A stretch of 64,000 nucleotides of DNA from contig JBANDB010000009.1 in the NCBI GenBank assembly GCA_037576215.1, positions 930,001 to 994,000 of the forward strand, read 5' to 3'. Of this stretch, positions 46,504 to 57,536 are shown piece by piece. This stretch comes from Armillaria gallica. Its lineage: Eukaryota > Basidiomycota > Agaricomycetes > Agaricales > Physalacriaceae. Every line of letters begins with the position of its first letter. Positions within the stretch are counted from its first letter, which is position 1. Both the position numbers and the translations under genes were made by a program. The notes under the pieces are model-generated. The model had not been told where the DNA came from. It did not search any database and saw only the letters and a list, made by a program, of their open reading frames with translations.

Positions 46504-48864
46504 TATGGAATACAAGACTGGTACACTCCGGTTATATGTATAGCCAGTGTGTGTGTATATTTGTTCTTACTATACATGGTAGTAGGACCTCAGACACATT
46601 GATTTTGCTATATTAATACATATATAGAAAGAATATCAGTTGTGACTAAGATGCATGCATCTGTGACCATGTTTAAATATTAGCATTTATACTGCAGATC
46701 TTCATCTTTTCTTTTCTCTTCTCAGTTGGCTTGATTTTATTCTATCTTTATGTTTTCCTATTCCTCTGCATAGCTGTTTTGTGCTCACACATTTCAGATG
46801 TTGTGCAGCTGATTTCTTCTGTGGAACTTGTAGGGATGTCCACTGTTACTGTTATATATACCAGAATGACATTTGCAATCATTATTATTTTCCAGTATTC
46901 CTCAACTTTGAACTTGCTTCAACTTCTTTGTCCTGACAGCAAAAGCCCATGACTAATATGTGCTTATGGCAATTAGACTTGCATAAAATATGTTTTAAAT
47001 TCAATAACAGATCAAGTTGATAATAATATAATTTAAGATTGGTCAGATAATAAGAGATATAATGTGACAGGTCCATGATAAATAGCAATTAAAGCAAATA
47101 AACTGAACTGTGCCACCTCTAGATCTCATTGAAACAGCAAATAACATTGTGACTGTGACTATAGTCACATGTAGATGAAGCTCTTTGTCACATCATGTGA
47201 TCTGTCACACATCGAGCCTGATGACTGCTTAGTCATATATATAAATCATCGAGCTGGGCTTTTATTATTATAAAATATAAACTAAAAATTATTATTCTTT
47301 TATTCCACATACATTTAGATAAATCATAAACTAACTTCCTTCCAGCACCCCCTTGGCCTGACCCAGACATCACTAAGAATTTTAGGCATGTCTAACACCT
47401 CCAACTCTAACCTAAGCAACTGACCACTCTTTCCACCATTCAAATGTTGATTATAAGCAACATAATCAATCCTCTTTTATTCCTTACCTTTATTGCTTCC
47501 ATACATGGAGCTACAGTCACTACTGGGGCATGTCAGTGGATATGCCTGAAAGATGGCAGGTAAACACCAGCATGTATTTATATAGATTTTTTTGAGCGTA
47601 AAAACTGTACTATAAAAACCTGATAAAATACTATCTGCTTCCTTTCTAATCTTTACCTTGGTGTTTTGGCACATGTTTTTGCTATAAATTATCTTGTTGG
47701 AGATATTGTGGGAAGCCACAAGAAGAGTGTAGAAGATTCAAGTCGGTATGATGCCGGATGACCTTGGGACTGATACTTACTGCTTATAGACAAGTTTAGT
47801 AAAACATTCTAGATAGTTTTTGTAGTATAAATACAGGCTCTGTAGGAGCCAGAGAATATTGGAATCACAAGGCTCAGGACCACAAAATGAGCAAGAGGAA
47901 AGGGTGTTGTATATCCATTGCAAACGAGATGGCATATACTATTCAAGTACAGTCCTTTTATATGACAATCCTAACTAAAAGCCATAGGTATAAGCAACAA
48001 ATACATACAACTAATGAAAGAATAATGGCAGGACATTAACAAGTGGCGACTGGTAAGATGAGCACTTCGACAGTTAATGATCAGCACTGTTGCTTGGTGA
48101 CGATGTGAGCTCGAATATCAAACAGAGAATACAAGTTCATTAGTCTGGCTTTACCAGCCACTAGTCTACCCACTGTGAACCTAGTGTTTCCAACATATCT
48201 AAATAAGTACATGATGCCATTTGTATCATATCTAAGTCTTATTGCCTGTAAATGATATTAGGTGTTTATACCCTGTATTTCCAATTGTATTGTTGTTCTA
48301 AAAATACCTGAGCAAAGATGCTGTGTGTTACCGCAAGTATCTCTTGTGGTGTTTATGGCAGGAAACACCTGGTCTTTCCTTTATTTTATAGGTGTTTCCT
48401 TGCATAAACACCTCAAAGAAATACCAATCATCATACATGATATAATTGCTCACAACAAAGGACACAATTGGAAACCTAGGGTATAAACACCTAATATCAT
48501 TTACAGGCAATAAAACACAGCATGAATGACATCATGTACTTATTTAGATAATTCGTAGCAAAAACATGTGCCAAAACACCAAGGTAAAGATTAGAAAGGA
48601 AGCAGATAGTATTTTACCAGGTTTTTATAGTACAGTTTTTTATGGTTAAAAAAATCTATATAAATACATGCCAGTGTTTACCTGCCATCTTTCAGGCATA
48701 AACACCAACATGCCCCAGCAGTGAATACTAAAAAGGTTTTCCCAAAATAGTTGTATTTATTATATTTATAAAGAACTCATATCTATATTTGGCAATACAG
48801 CAGTATCTAGGGTATTAAGGCACAGATACATTTGAAATAGAGCGTACCAGTCTTGTATGCCATA
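46504..48864. mobile_element. palindromic (foldback-like) DNA transposon in gag
   Basis: AT-rich 2361-bp insertion. Ends are TATGGAATACAAGACTGGTA on the left and, on the other strand at the right, TATGGCATACAAGACTGGTA: inverted repeats of about 25 bp with two mismatches. The flanking TGGAAG (46498-46503 and 48865-48870) is a 6-bp duplication, and removing insertion plus one copy restores the gag frame. Inside, 47515-47690 and 48200-48300 reappear inverted at 48470-48725, making a long hairpin with a short loop that itself contains an AGGTGTTT..AAACACCT palindrome. No transposase is visible. The superfamily is unassigned. Confidence 0.8.
47695..48195. repeat. solo LTR (501 bp), Ty1/copia-like termini
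   Basis: Starts TGTTGGAGAT and ends TTTCCAACA, flanked by TATCT on both sides (47690-47694 and 48196-48200). It interrupts the left arm of the palindromic element exactly where the right arm is continuous, so the insertion is certain. TGTTGG..CCAACA ends and a 5-bp duplication suit a copia solo LTR. A TATAAATACAGG near 47826 may be its TATA box. Confidence 0.85.
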
Positions 48865-49563
48865 TGGAAGGGATGCCAATGGGTTCCAGTACTACCCGGC
48901 ATACGAGCAGTTCGTGGAGGAGGTTAGGCAACGATTCTGGAAGGATGCCAACGCCAAGATCAAGTTTGCCCAGTGGGAAAAGCTCTGCCAGAGCACTTTC
49001 CCCGACGGCGACTTGTTCTTCCAGCAGTTTGAGTCGTTAGCCTTCGAAGCGGGAGTTATTGGGATCGACCAGATGATGGTGGCCCAGGTCAAGAAGGCAT
49101 GTCGCTTGACCACCAAGGACATCATCTACGCATCAGATGGGGACATCCCCGTAGGCTACCAGGAGTGGAAGCGGCGAATATTACGGATTGATCACAACTG
49201 GAGGATGTGAAAGGCGGAGCAAGAGGGCGCTAAGGTGGCGGACTGGAAGCAGCAAACAAAGACAAATACAACCCTGACAATAAAGGGGAACCAACAGCAG
49301 CAGAGCAGTGTCCTGGAAAAGCAGACAGGAACTGGCATAATCTACGGAGGAGCGGGCAAGCCAATGGATATCGACGCGATATGCACCAAGGCGAAGTGTT
49401 TCTGATGCAGCCAGATCGGACACTTCAAACGAGACTGCCCCAAATCGCCAAAGATGAAGGAAGAAGCACTACAACGGTTTAACTTCTACTGGGACCATGT
49501 AGCAACGAACGAGAAAACAGACTCGAAAGTCGAGGAGGTAAAAGACAGCGCCGAGCAGTAAAC

Positions 49564-52500
49564 GATTCGACTGACTCGGCCAAGGACTTAGTTTCATCCG
49601 GTATGCCCATGTCACCCGCTAGTCAGGCTCATTGTACTTCTGTAGTTGATATTACGCATTCGAATATACCATGACCATTTTGCAACTTCACTACTGAGAT
49701 GGAACCTAAGGAAGAATCGAAACAGGAAGGCGGGGCCGCCGTCCCCGGGACTGTGCAACCGGCTAAACATTTGGCAAGTAGCTCATTACGAGTGAAAGCA
49801 TCAGACGAAAAGGCACCCACCATAGTGTCACCCATCATAACAGCGCCCACAAAGCGACTGGATGGGGAGGAGAAGAAAGCGCCTCCCTCGGAGAACCCCG
49901 ACACTGCAGGGAACGAGTCGCTTGCCATTCTGAGCCTCAAGACTGGGCGCATTATGGACCAGACAGTGCAGCCTAGCAGCCTGCAGCGAAGCAAGAGTCC
50001 TCAGAGCGCGACTGCCTGTCAAAACAAAGGGCGACTCGAGGCCAGTGCAGGCCCTAGGCAGGGGCCGAACGATTCGCTAAGTCCCGAGGGAGCAGACTGG
50101 GCTGGTAAGACCGTTCGTTTGGCTCAAGTCAAGTCCATTGTGCCTTGGCATGACCCTGAGGTCCAGTCGAACTTGCAGCAATCCTATTCCTCCAATGAGG
50201 ATAGGCGTGACACCCCTCTAGGCGATCCTGGCAAAGACGCGCATGTGGCAAGAACCGTTGGATGTGCAACAGCCCCGACCAAGCTCAAGCACGACAGCAA
50301 AGCCGCCGGGTTGGAAGCTGCTAGCGCCCAGGCAGTGAACAGGGGGCATTCAGTAGGTATAGAGGAGGTTCCTGATGACGAGGACGACACTAGTTTCCGG
50401 CTAAGTCAGAGGACTAACCAAACACCCCCTGTAGTACCTGAGGTGACCCAGTCGACGGTAGCTGAGCCGCTAAGCTCTGGTGCGAAGACTGAGAAGGTCC
50501 CGCATGAATGGCTCAAACCCTTCAAGGCCAAGTGGACGCTACGAGGTATTAAAGAAGTGAGGAGTGAATCGGAGGCAAAGGCAATCTTAAAGAATTGGGT
50601 CCACAAAACGAGAGTCGAGGAAGTAGTCGACGAAGTGATAGAGGGACTATGGAAGGCGTTGCGCGTCAATGTGCTAAACCAAATGGAGGAACTCCGACAA
50701 CCTAGACGTTATGTCTGCCAAGTAAGTGGGGGAGGAAAGGCTCTAACCACTGACATCCAGATCGGAACTCCTGGAAGCCATACCCACATCAACTCATCGG
50801 TGCTGATTGACAGCGGCTGCACTAGTAGCACAATCGACCGAACCTTCGTTGAGAAACACAACCTCCCCACTTGTGCTACTGCGGCACCCATAACCATATA
50901 TAATGTGGATGGAACAAAGAATAGTGCCGGGAAAATTACCACCTTCGCGGAACTACGCATCATCATCAGGGATCACGCCAAGTGTCTAGACCTAGCCATC
51001 ACTGATCTAAAAGACCAAGACGTATTTCTTGGCCATGATTGGTTAGCGAAGCACAACCCGCTAATTAATTGGCGGACTGGGAAGATGACCTTTGCCCGAT
51101 GTCAATGCCGACATACTCCGATCCCACTTCCGGATGCAGACCCGTATGACAGATGGGATGAGGAGCTTGAAGAGGGCAACACTATCCTGGCGATAAACTT
51201 TGAAGAAGCCATTCGCATCAGAGCAATGCAGCATGTGGCCAACGACCTAGCGGCGAAGGCAAACTCAGAGAAGGAAGCCAAAACATTTGAAGAGATGGTA
51301 CCCGAATGGTGTCGAGACTTCAAAGACTTATTTGACAAAGAAAGCTTTGACAAACTCCCTGAACCTAAGCCATGAGACCATGCCATCGAGCTCATCCCAA
51401 ACGCTAACACTAATCTCGACTGCAAAGTATACCCGCTTAACCGTCAAGAGCAAGAGGAATTAGATAAATTTCTCGACAAGAACCTGGCCAGCGGAAGAAT
51501 TCGTCCTTCCAAATCACCCATGGTGTCTCCGTTCTTCTTCATCAAAAAGAAGGATGGCAAGCTAAGACCTGTCCAGGACTATCGGAAGCTCAATGAGATG
51601 ACGATTAAGAACTGATATCCGCTTCCTTTAATCTCAGAACTGATGGACAAGCTATGCGGCGCCAAATACTTCTCCAAATTGGATGTTCGGTGGGGGTATA
51701 ATAACGTTCACATCAAAATGGGGGACGAGTGGAAGGCAGCCTTCAGAACCAACCATGGCCTGTACGAACCAACAGTAATGTTCTTCAGACTCACCAACTC
51801 CCCTGCCATGTTCCAGTGGATGATGAACGACATCTTCAAAAGCCTCATCACCTCAGGGAAAGTCACTATCTATCTCGACGATATCCTCATCATGTCCAAA
51901 ACAAAGGAGGAGCACCGCCAAATCACACGAGAGGTCCTGGCAACCCTAAGGAAGCACAAGCTGTTCCTTAAGGCCGAGAAATGTGAGTTCAAAGTCCTGG
52001 AAACGGAGTACCTGGGCGTGATCATTAGCGAAGGCAGTATCTGAATGGACTCCATCAAAATCAAGGGTATCCTTGATTGGCCAATGCTGACCAAAAAGAA
52101 AGAACTCCAGTCTTTCCTAGGGTTCACAAACTTCTACTGACGGTTCATAAAGAACTACAGCAAAATCATGAAACCCATGACCCAATTAACAGGCAACGAT
52201 GCATGGAGATGGGGCAAGGCACAGCAGGAGGCATTTGAGCAACTGAAGAAGCAACTGGCTGAGGATGTGGTACTCGCAATCCCGACGAACGAAGAGAAGT
52301 TTAGGGTGGAAGCGGATGCTAGTGAAGGAGCCATCGGCGCAGTGCTGTCCCAAGAACAGGATGGCAAATGGAGGCCAGTCTCATTCCTCTCCAAGTCCCT
52401 CTCCGTCACCGAGCGTAACTACAAGATCTATGACAAGGAACTCCTAGCCATCATGCTCGCTCTGGAGGAATGGAGGCATTACCTGATGGGCGCATACCAA

Positions 52501-54396
52501 GATTTTAAAATATGGACGGATCACCAGAACCTCCAATACTTCCGAAAGCCCCAGAAGGTAAATCGACGACAAGCCTGATGGATCACCGAACTAGCAGAGT
52601 ATCACTTCACCCTCCATCACAAGGCCGGGACCGCCAATAAGAAAGCTGACCTCCTATCACACTGGGCTGATCATGATCAGGGACAAGACGATAATGATCA
52701 AGTAATAGTCCTCTCCCCCGAACATTTCTGGGCCATGATCATGCCAACGCTCGCGAAGACCCATCAACATGTGCAGGCGGCTACCAGAAAGGCACATCTC
52801 TGGGATACCGCTGTTGCCGGCTCCATTAACCATGAACGCGGCATGAACATGAAGGATGGACTTGTCTAGTATGACGGCAGGATCTATGTCCCTCGAGATC
52901 ATGCCCTTTGGGGGGAGATCATCGCACAATCTCATGATCATGTCACTGCCGGACATCCAGGCATTGAAAAAACCAAAGAACTTGTGCTACGAGAGTTCTG
53001 GTGGCCGAAACTGAAAAAGGACGTCGAAGCCTACGTATGAGCCTGCGAAACTTGTCAGCGAACGAAGAGCAATACCCAGGCCAAGGCAGCCCCTCTCCAT
53101 CCTAACGAGATACCGTCTCGCCCGTGGACCCACATTTCAGTAGACATGGTGACAGGACTTCCCAAGAGTAACGGTCACGACGCAATTCTCATAATCGTCG
53201 ACCGCTTCTCCAAGGAAATCATTCCAGTCGCGTGCTCTACAGAACTATCATCAGAAGGATGGGCAAGGATCCTACGAGATGAAGTGTACACCAAGCATGG
53301 AATGCCGCAAGTCGTCATATCGGATAGGGGGGCAGTCTTCATGTCGAAATTCATGAAAGATCTTTACAACCTCCTCCAGATCAAGGGAAATGCCTCAACA
53401 GCCTACCATCCTCAGATGGATGGGCAAACTGAATGAGTCAATCAAGAGATCGAAAAGTATCTTCGCATGTTCGTTAACCACCTCCAAACCAATTGGGCAG
53501 AATGGCTCTCTCTTGCAGCGTTCGCTCATAACAATCGAACACATTCCTCTACCGGCAAAAGCCCCTTCGAAGTCAACTACAGTTATAACCCCAACATTTT
53601 ACCAGGACACAAAGCCACCACACCATTCCGCACACCTGCCTCCAATGCATTCGTCTCCAAAATGCAAGAGATCCACGACGCCGCCAAGAAATCACTCGAA
53701 AAGGCCACACTACAAATGAAAGCGCAGTATGACAAAACAAAATGTGTGGCCATTGAGTACAAAGTAGGCAACAAAGTCTGGCTCGACACATCCAACCTCC
53801 ACCTCCCCCGACCAAAGAAAAAACTCGACGACAAGCAAACAGGCCCCTTTGAAATCAAAAGCAAAAAGGGGGCCTCTGCATACACCCTCGCCCTCCCAAC
53901 CAATTGGAAGATTCACCCAACCTTCAATGAATCCTTGCTCACCCCATACATTCCTCCGGCATTTCCGAACCAAGAACAACCACCTCCTCTGCCTCCAGAT
54001 CTCATAGATGGCGAGGAACACTACAAAGTTGAAAAGGTCCTAAACATCAGACATCGACGAGTATGAGGAAGGAAAGGGGAACAACTGAGAACAGCAACAG
54101 ACTACTTTGTCAAGTGGAAGGGTTATGGACCTGAATCAAACAGTTGGGTACGAGAAGACGACATGAATGCAGATGAACTCATTGAAGAGTTCCTGGCCGA
54201 ACACATTGATAAAATCGGAACAGAGGCGTATCAACCAGACTGGCAGTCCTACACAGACAAAACTACTGGTAAAAAGGTGTGGTATGACCAAAACGAGCTC
54301 TGGGAATGGCTGGGAGGCTATGACGACTTTTCCCAAGACACAAAGGGAGTGAATGAGCCAGTCGAAATCCCGAGAATACGCCTAGGAGAAGCTTAA
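49564..54396 (+). pseudogene. element 1 pol: protease, RT, RNase H, integrase, chromodomain
   Basis: One frame (-1 relative to gag, overlapping its end) stays aligned to 54396 without any indel but contains stops at 49672, 51373, 51613, 52042, 52138, 52576, 52867, 53038, 53434 and 54064. Domains are: protease with VLIDSGCTSSTID (50800-50840); RT with [18 protein letters not shown] (51550-51600) and the catalytic YLDDIL (about 51870); RNase H with VEADASEGAIGAVLSQ (about 52310); integrase zinc site HDH..GHPG and CETCQRTK (52930-53070); integrase core VDMVTGLP, ISDRG and QEIEKYL (53140-53465); chromodomain with VEKVLNI, YFVKWKGYGP and SWVREDD (54030-54165). The tail KVWYDQNELWEWLGGYDDFS follows. 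It is inactive as read; every domain is otherwise present. Confidence 0.88.
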
Positions 54397-54431
54397 CGGC
54401 AGTCGGAATGCCTGCCTTAATGAGGGGGTAA

Positions 54432-54705
54432 TGTTATGATTTATTCATTTTTTGCCTTATCTTATCTTATCACAGGAAACCGGACTGGCCAGGCCACTAC
54501 CCACTAGGAGTAACCGAACCACAGAACGATGTTCCCATGTTATCTCTCAGACATGACGTGTTCTTGCTTCGATCTTGCGTGCTCGAGCAGAGTCTCAGCT
54601 CAACTACAAGGCGACCCATATATGATTCCTTGCTTTCTCATGAAACGTTCTATTATTGAAACCCTCACAATCAGTATTTAACCAGTAGCTCTCACTGTAT
54701 GTACC
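54432..54705 (+). repeat. element 1, 3' LTR part 1
   Basis: Matches 44026-44299 of the 5' LTR and is cut by element 2 after GTACC. Confidence 0.9.
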
Positions 54706-55233
54706 TGTTACGCGCATGCCATGGACCTCTGCTTCACACTGACTTCACGCACAGACTTCATTTCAACAAATCACACCATCGGACCTCCACAGCCTCCGGC
54801 CACTTACCATCTACTTACCCCATTTTAATATTTCATTTCCGTTTCATTTTACTATTTCACATATTAAATCTAGAACCCGAATTCGGTAGCGAACAGATTT
54901 CCATCAGATTCCATCGGACTCTGACTCGGATTACCTACTCATATATATACTGTAGAATTACTTGTAGATACTCAGTTCGAATATCAACTTGGTTTAGCCA
55001 AATCTCTCTCTGACTCCAAGTCTAATCTATCACTCTCGAAGTCTGCGGCCTCCGCTCCGTTGGACTATCCTTACTCTCTATCCAAACCTTCGCTCTCTGT
55101 GGACTCCGCTCCACAATCCAATCTTAGGGCTTCGGCTCAAGGGTGACGTTGCTAATAGCTTCGCCAAAGCCCATGCACTTCATGGACCTCCGCTCGTGCG
55201 AGTTATCTTTGTCTATTTGGCATGCCCCTAACA
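54706..55233 (+). repeat. element 2, 5' LTR (528 bp)
   Basis: TGTTACGCGCATGCC start, CCCTAACA end. About fifteen differences from the 3' LTR, all transitions. TATATATAC near 54942 is a candidate promoter element. Confidence 0.92.
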
Positions 55234-55277
55234 GTATATTCGAACTCAACCCCTTGAGTCGAATTTTTCTCTAAATC

Positions 55278-57287
55278 ATGACAACCACATACACTTACCC
55301 TCCAGAGACAGGCGAAGGCCCGAAACAAAAAACACCAATCTTTTCCATGGAAGACATAGCAGCATCTGCATCCAAGGAAAATCTGGAGCTTTTCGGATCG
55401 GCCTCCATCGGAGGACAACCATCCCGTAGGGAAACCTACAGCTACTCCAGCTTTACTGCTCGTCAATCCGACAACTACGGTTCTCCTAACCCTTTCGATA
55501 CTCCGCCACCCGACGACCTTCTACGTCACCGAAGGACAGGCATATTTGACGGATACCGAGAGAATCCGGATCCACACACCCCAGCACCTCAACCCACCTC
55601 CAATGGGGAACAAACGGACGCACTCACCAGACGATGGGACGTCTATCCAAAAGAGGGGGATAGTCAATACACAGCAGTCAACCCTCACAATTTCTGCCCT
55701 GTATTCACTCAAGAACAATTCTCCGCGTCTCTCCGTGCTACTTTCCTCGAAGGCCCTACCCTCCATGCTAGTGCTATAATGGATATTGACAAGCTTCATT
55801 TAGACATAAAGCAAGCACAATCATCCGACTCCACGGCCTCCGACAGTTTCCATCAGGCCCAATCCTCCACCCCTACTTTCCCCTCTCGGTGGTCTGTAGA
55901 TGAATCAGACATCCTCCGTCTTGATAACCACATCTATGTCCCAGACTCCGAGGATCTCCGTCTCCATGTCCTACAGAATAATCACGATCACATCTTGGCA
56001 GGTCATTTTGGTCAAAATCGGACCTTGGAATTAGTCCGACGGAACTATACCTGGCCACAGATGCATGAATATGTTCGCCACTATGTCAAATCTTGTACGG
56101 TTTGCGGTCGCAACAAGACACCTAGACATCACCCTTACGGTTTACTTAAACCCTTGCCGGTTCTGGAACGTCCGTGGGATTCCATTTCAATGGATTTCAT
56201 CGAACAGTTACCGGACTCCAACGGATTCACTGCTATCCTTGTAGTAATCGACCATGCAAGCAAGCAAGCCATCTTTATCCCTACACACGATACCATTAAT
56301 TCCGAAGAACTCACCCGGTTATTCGTCATTCATGTTTTCTCCAAGCATGGCGTCCCTAACCACATCACCTCTGACCGCGGCTCCGAATTTGTCTCCCAAT
56401 TCATGCGCGCCCTTGCTAAGGCCCTGGACATGGAACTTCACTTCACTTCTGGATATCATCCGGAGGCCGACGGGCAAACGGAACGTGCAAACCAAACCTT
56501 GGAACAGTACATCCGCATTTATTGTTCTTATCAACAGGACAACTGGGATTTACTACTACCCATCGCAGAGTTTGCATACAACAATGCTCCGAACGCCTCC
56601 ACCGGAATCTCTCCATTCTTCGCCAACAAAGGCTACCACCCTAATATCACTGTTCATCCTGAACGTGATATCGCTTCCACTCGGGCCCGTGACTTTGTAG
56701 TCAACCTCGATGAACTACACCAATTCCTACGTGACGAAATCACCCAGGCGCAGTCTCGCTACAAGATCCAAGCGGACAAGCGCCGGAATCCGGCTCCCCC
56801 TTTCAAAGTAGGTGACAAAGTCTATCTTAGCTCTAAGCATATCAAGACTACTCACCCTACTGCGAAATTCGCGGAGAAATTCCTTGGCCCATTCGAAATC
56901 ATAGCTCAACCAGGCTCCCATTCCTTCACCCTCAAACTCCCATCAGACCTCCGTGCCATTCACCCTGTCTTCCACGTATCACAACTGGAACCTGTAGAAG
57001 AAAACACTATCCCTAATCACACTCAACCTCCGCTGCCTCCAGTGGAAGTCGACGGTGAAGAGCAATACGAAATAGCTCAAATCCTTGACTCCAAGATAGA
57101 CCGCCGGTTCCGATGCCCTCTTCTCTACAGGATCCAATGGTTAGGTTATGAAGGCACCGACGAGGAATTTGCTTGGCTACCGGCTACCGAATTCTCCGCG
57201 GACGAATTCATTGAAGATTTTCATCGTCACTATCCAGACAAACCAGGACCATTAGCCAAAGTCACCATCCGCAAATCCACCATCTAA
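55278..57287 (+). CDS. element 2 gag/integrase-chromodomain fusion
   Basis: A 669-aa open frame. Residues 1-130 are a low-complexity gag-like start (MTTTYTYPPETGEG). At about residue 135 the text switches to what resembles the end of RNase H (NPHNFCPVFTQEQFSASLRA, FLEGPTLHASAIMDID). Then come the integrase zinc site (HDHILAGHFG, CTVCGRNK), the DDE core (SMDFIEQLPDSNG, ITSDRGSEF, GYHPEADGQTERANQTLEQY) and a chromodomain (VEVDGEEQYEIAQIL, YRIQWLGYEG, EFAWLPA). Protease, RT and most of RNase H are deleted with the frame preserved. It is intact, so it could still be translated; whether the integrase is active is unknown. Confidence 0.88.
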   Translation: MTTTYTYPPETGEGPKQKTPIFSMEDIAASASKENLELFGSASIGGQPSRRETYSYSSFTARQSDNYGSPNPFDTPPPDDLLRHRRTGIFDGYRENPDPHTPAPQPTSNGEQTDALTRRWDVYPKEGDSQYTAVNPHNFCPVFTQEQFSASLRATFLEGPTLHASAIMDIDKLHLDIKQAQSSDSTASDSFHQAQSSTPTFPSRWSVDESDILRLDNHIYVPDSEDLRLHVLQNNHDHILAGHFGQNRTLELVRRNYTWPQMHEYVRHYVKSCTVCGRNKTPRHHPYGLLKPLPVLERPWDSISMDFIEQLPDSNGFTAILVVIDHASKQAIFIPTHDTINSEELTRLFVIHVFSKHGVPNHITSDRGSEFVSQFMRALAKALDMELHFTSGYHPEADGQTERANQTLEQYIRIYCSYQQDNWDLLLPIAEFAYNNAPNASTGISPFFANKGYHPNITVHPERDIASTRARDFVVNLDELHQFLRDEITQAQSRYKIQADKRRNPAPPFKVGDKVYLSSKHIKTTHPTAKFAEKFLGPFEIIAQPGSHSFTLKLPSDLRAIHPVFHVSQLEPVEENTIPNHTQPPLPPVEVDGEEQYEIAQILDSKIDRRFRCPLLYRIQWLGYEGTDEEFAWLPATEFSADEFIEDFHRHYPDKPGPLAKVTIRKSTI

Positions 57288-57536
57288 TTCCTTTCGCGAC
57301 TTGTAATACCACCAGTCTCCAACGGCTCCGACCCATTCTATTTCAAATCAAATCCACAAAAACTATTGCAAATTCGTTTCCTAATCAGGAACAGAACCCG
57401 TCGGCTCCGTCACATTCTCTTTCCTGTTCCCAAATCCAAACCAAGAAGTCAATATATATTACCAGGCCACTGGAGCCCCAATGTTGTACCAGTACTATCA
57501 AGAAATACAAGAAAATTATACCAAGGCGACAAAGGT

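Larger units (their letters stand above)
44503..49561 (+). pseudogene. element 1 gag (disrupted)
   Basis: Structural protein gene. It starts at ATG 44503 with a hydrophobic segment (LEILLSAVYLGVGLAFFSAT), unusual for gag, then proline-rich and arginine-rich sequence. The Gag core is VKEPENFNGDSNDIAWFF and FNQYFQYHPHKVIFCALQF, followed by WWELCARELG (46300-46500). The core continues after the inserted DNA element (48865 onward) with RFWKDANAKIKFAQWEKL and LFFQQFESLAFEAGV. Near its end is a CCHC knuckle (C-F-stop-C-x4-H-x4-C near 49397-49438). In-frame TGAs lie at 44947, 44962, 46082, 46202, 46220, 49208 and 49403. There is one frameshift between about 45600 and 45690. Terminal TAA at 49559. 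Confidence 0.8.

Noticed and set aside
46039..46515. 158-codon minus-strand glycine-rich frame
   Set aside because: Antisense of a proline-coding CCA/CCG stretch in gag; low complexity.
47695..48195. DNA transposon with TGTTGGA..TCCAACA inverted ends
   Set aside because: TG..CA ends, 5-bp duplication and an internal TATAAATA fit a solo LTR better.
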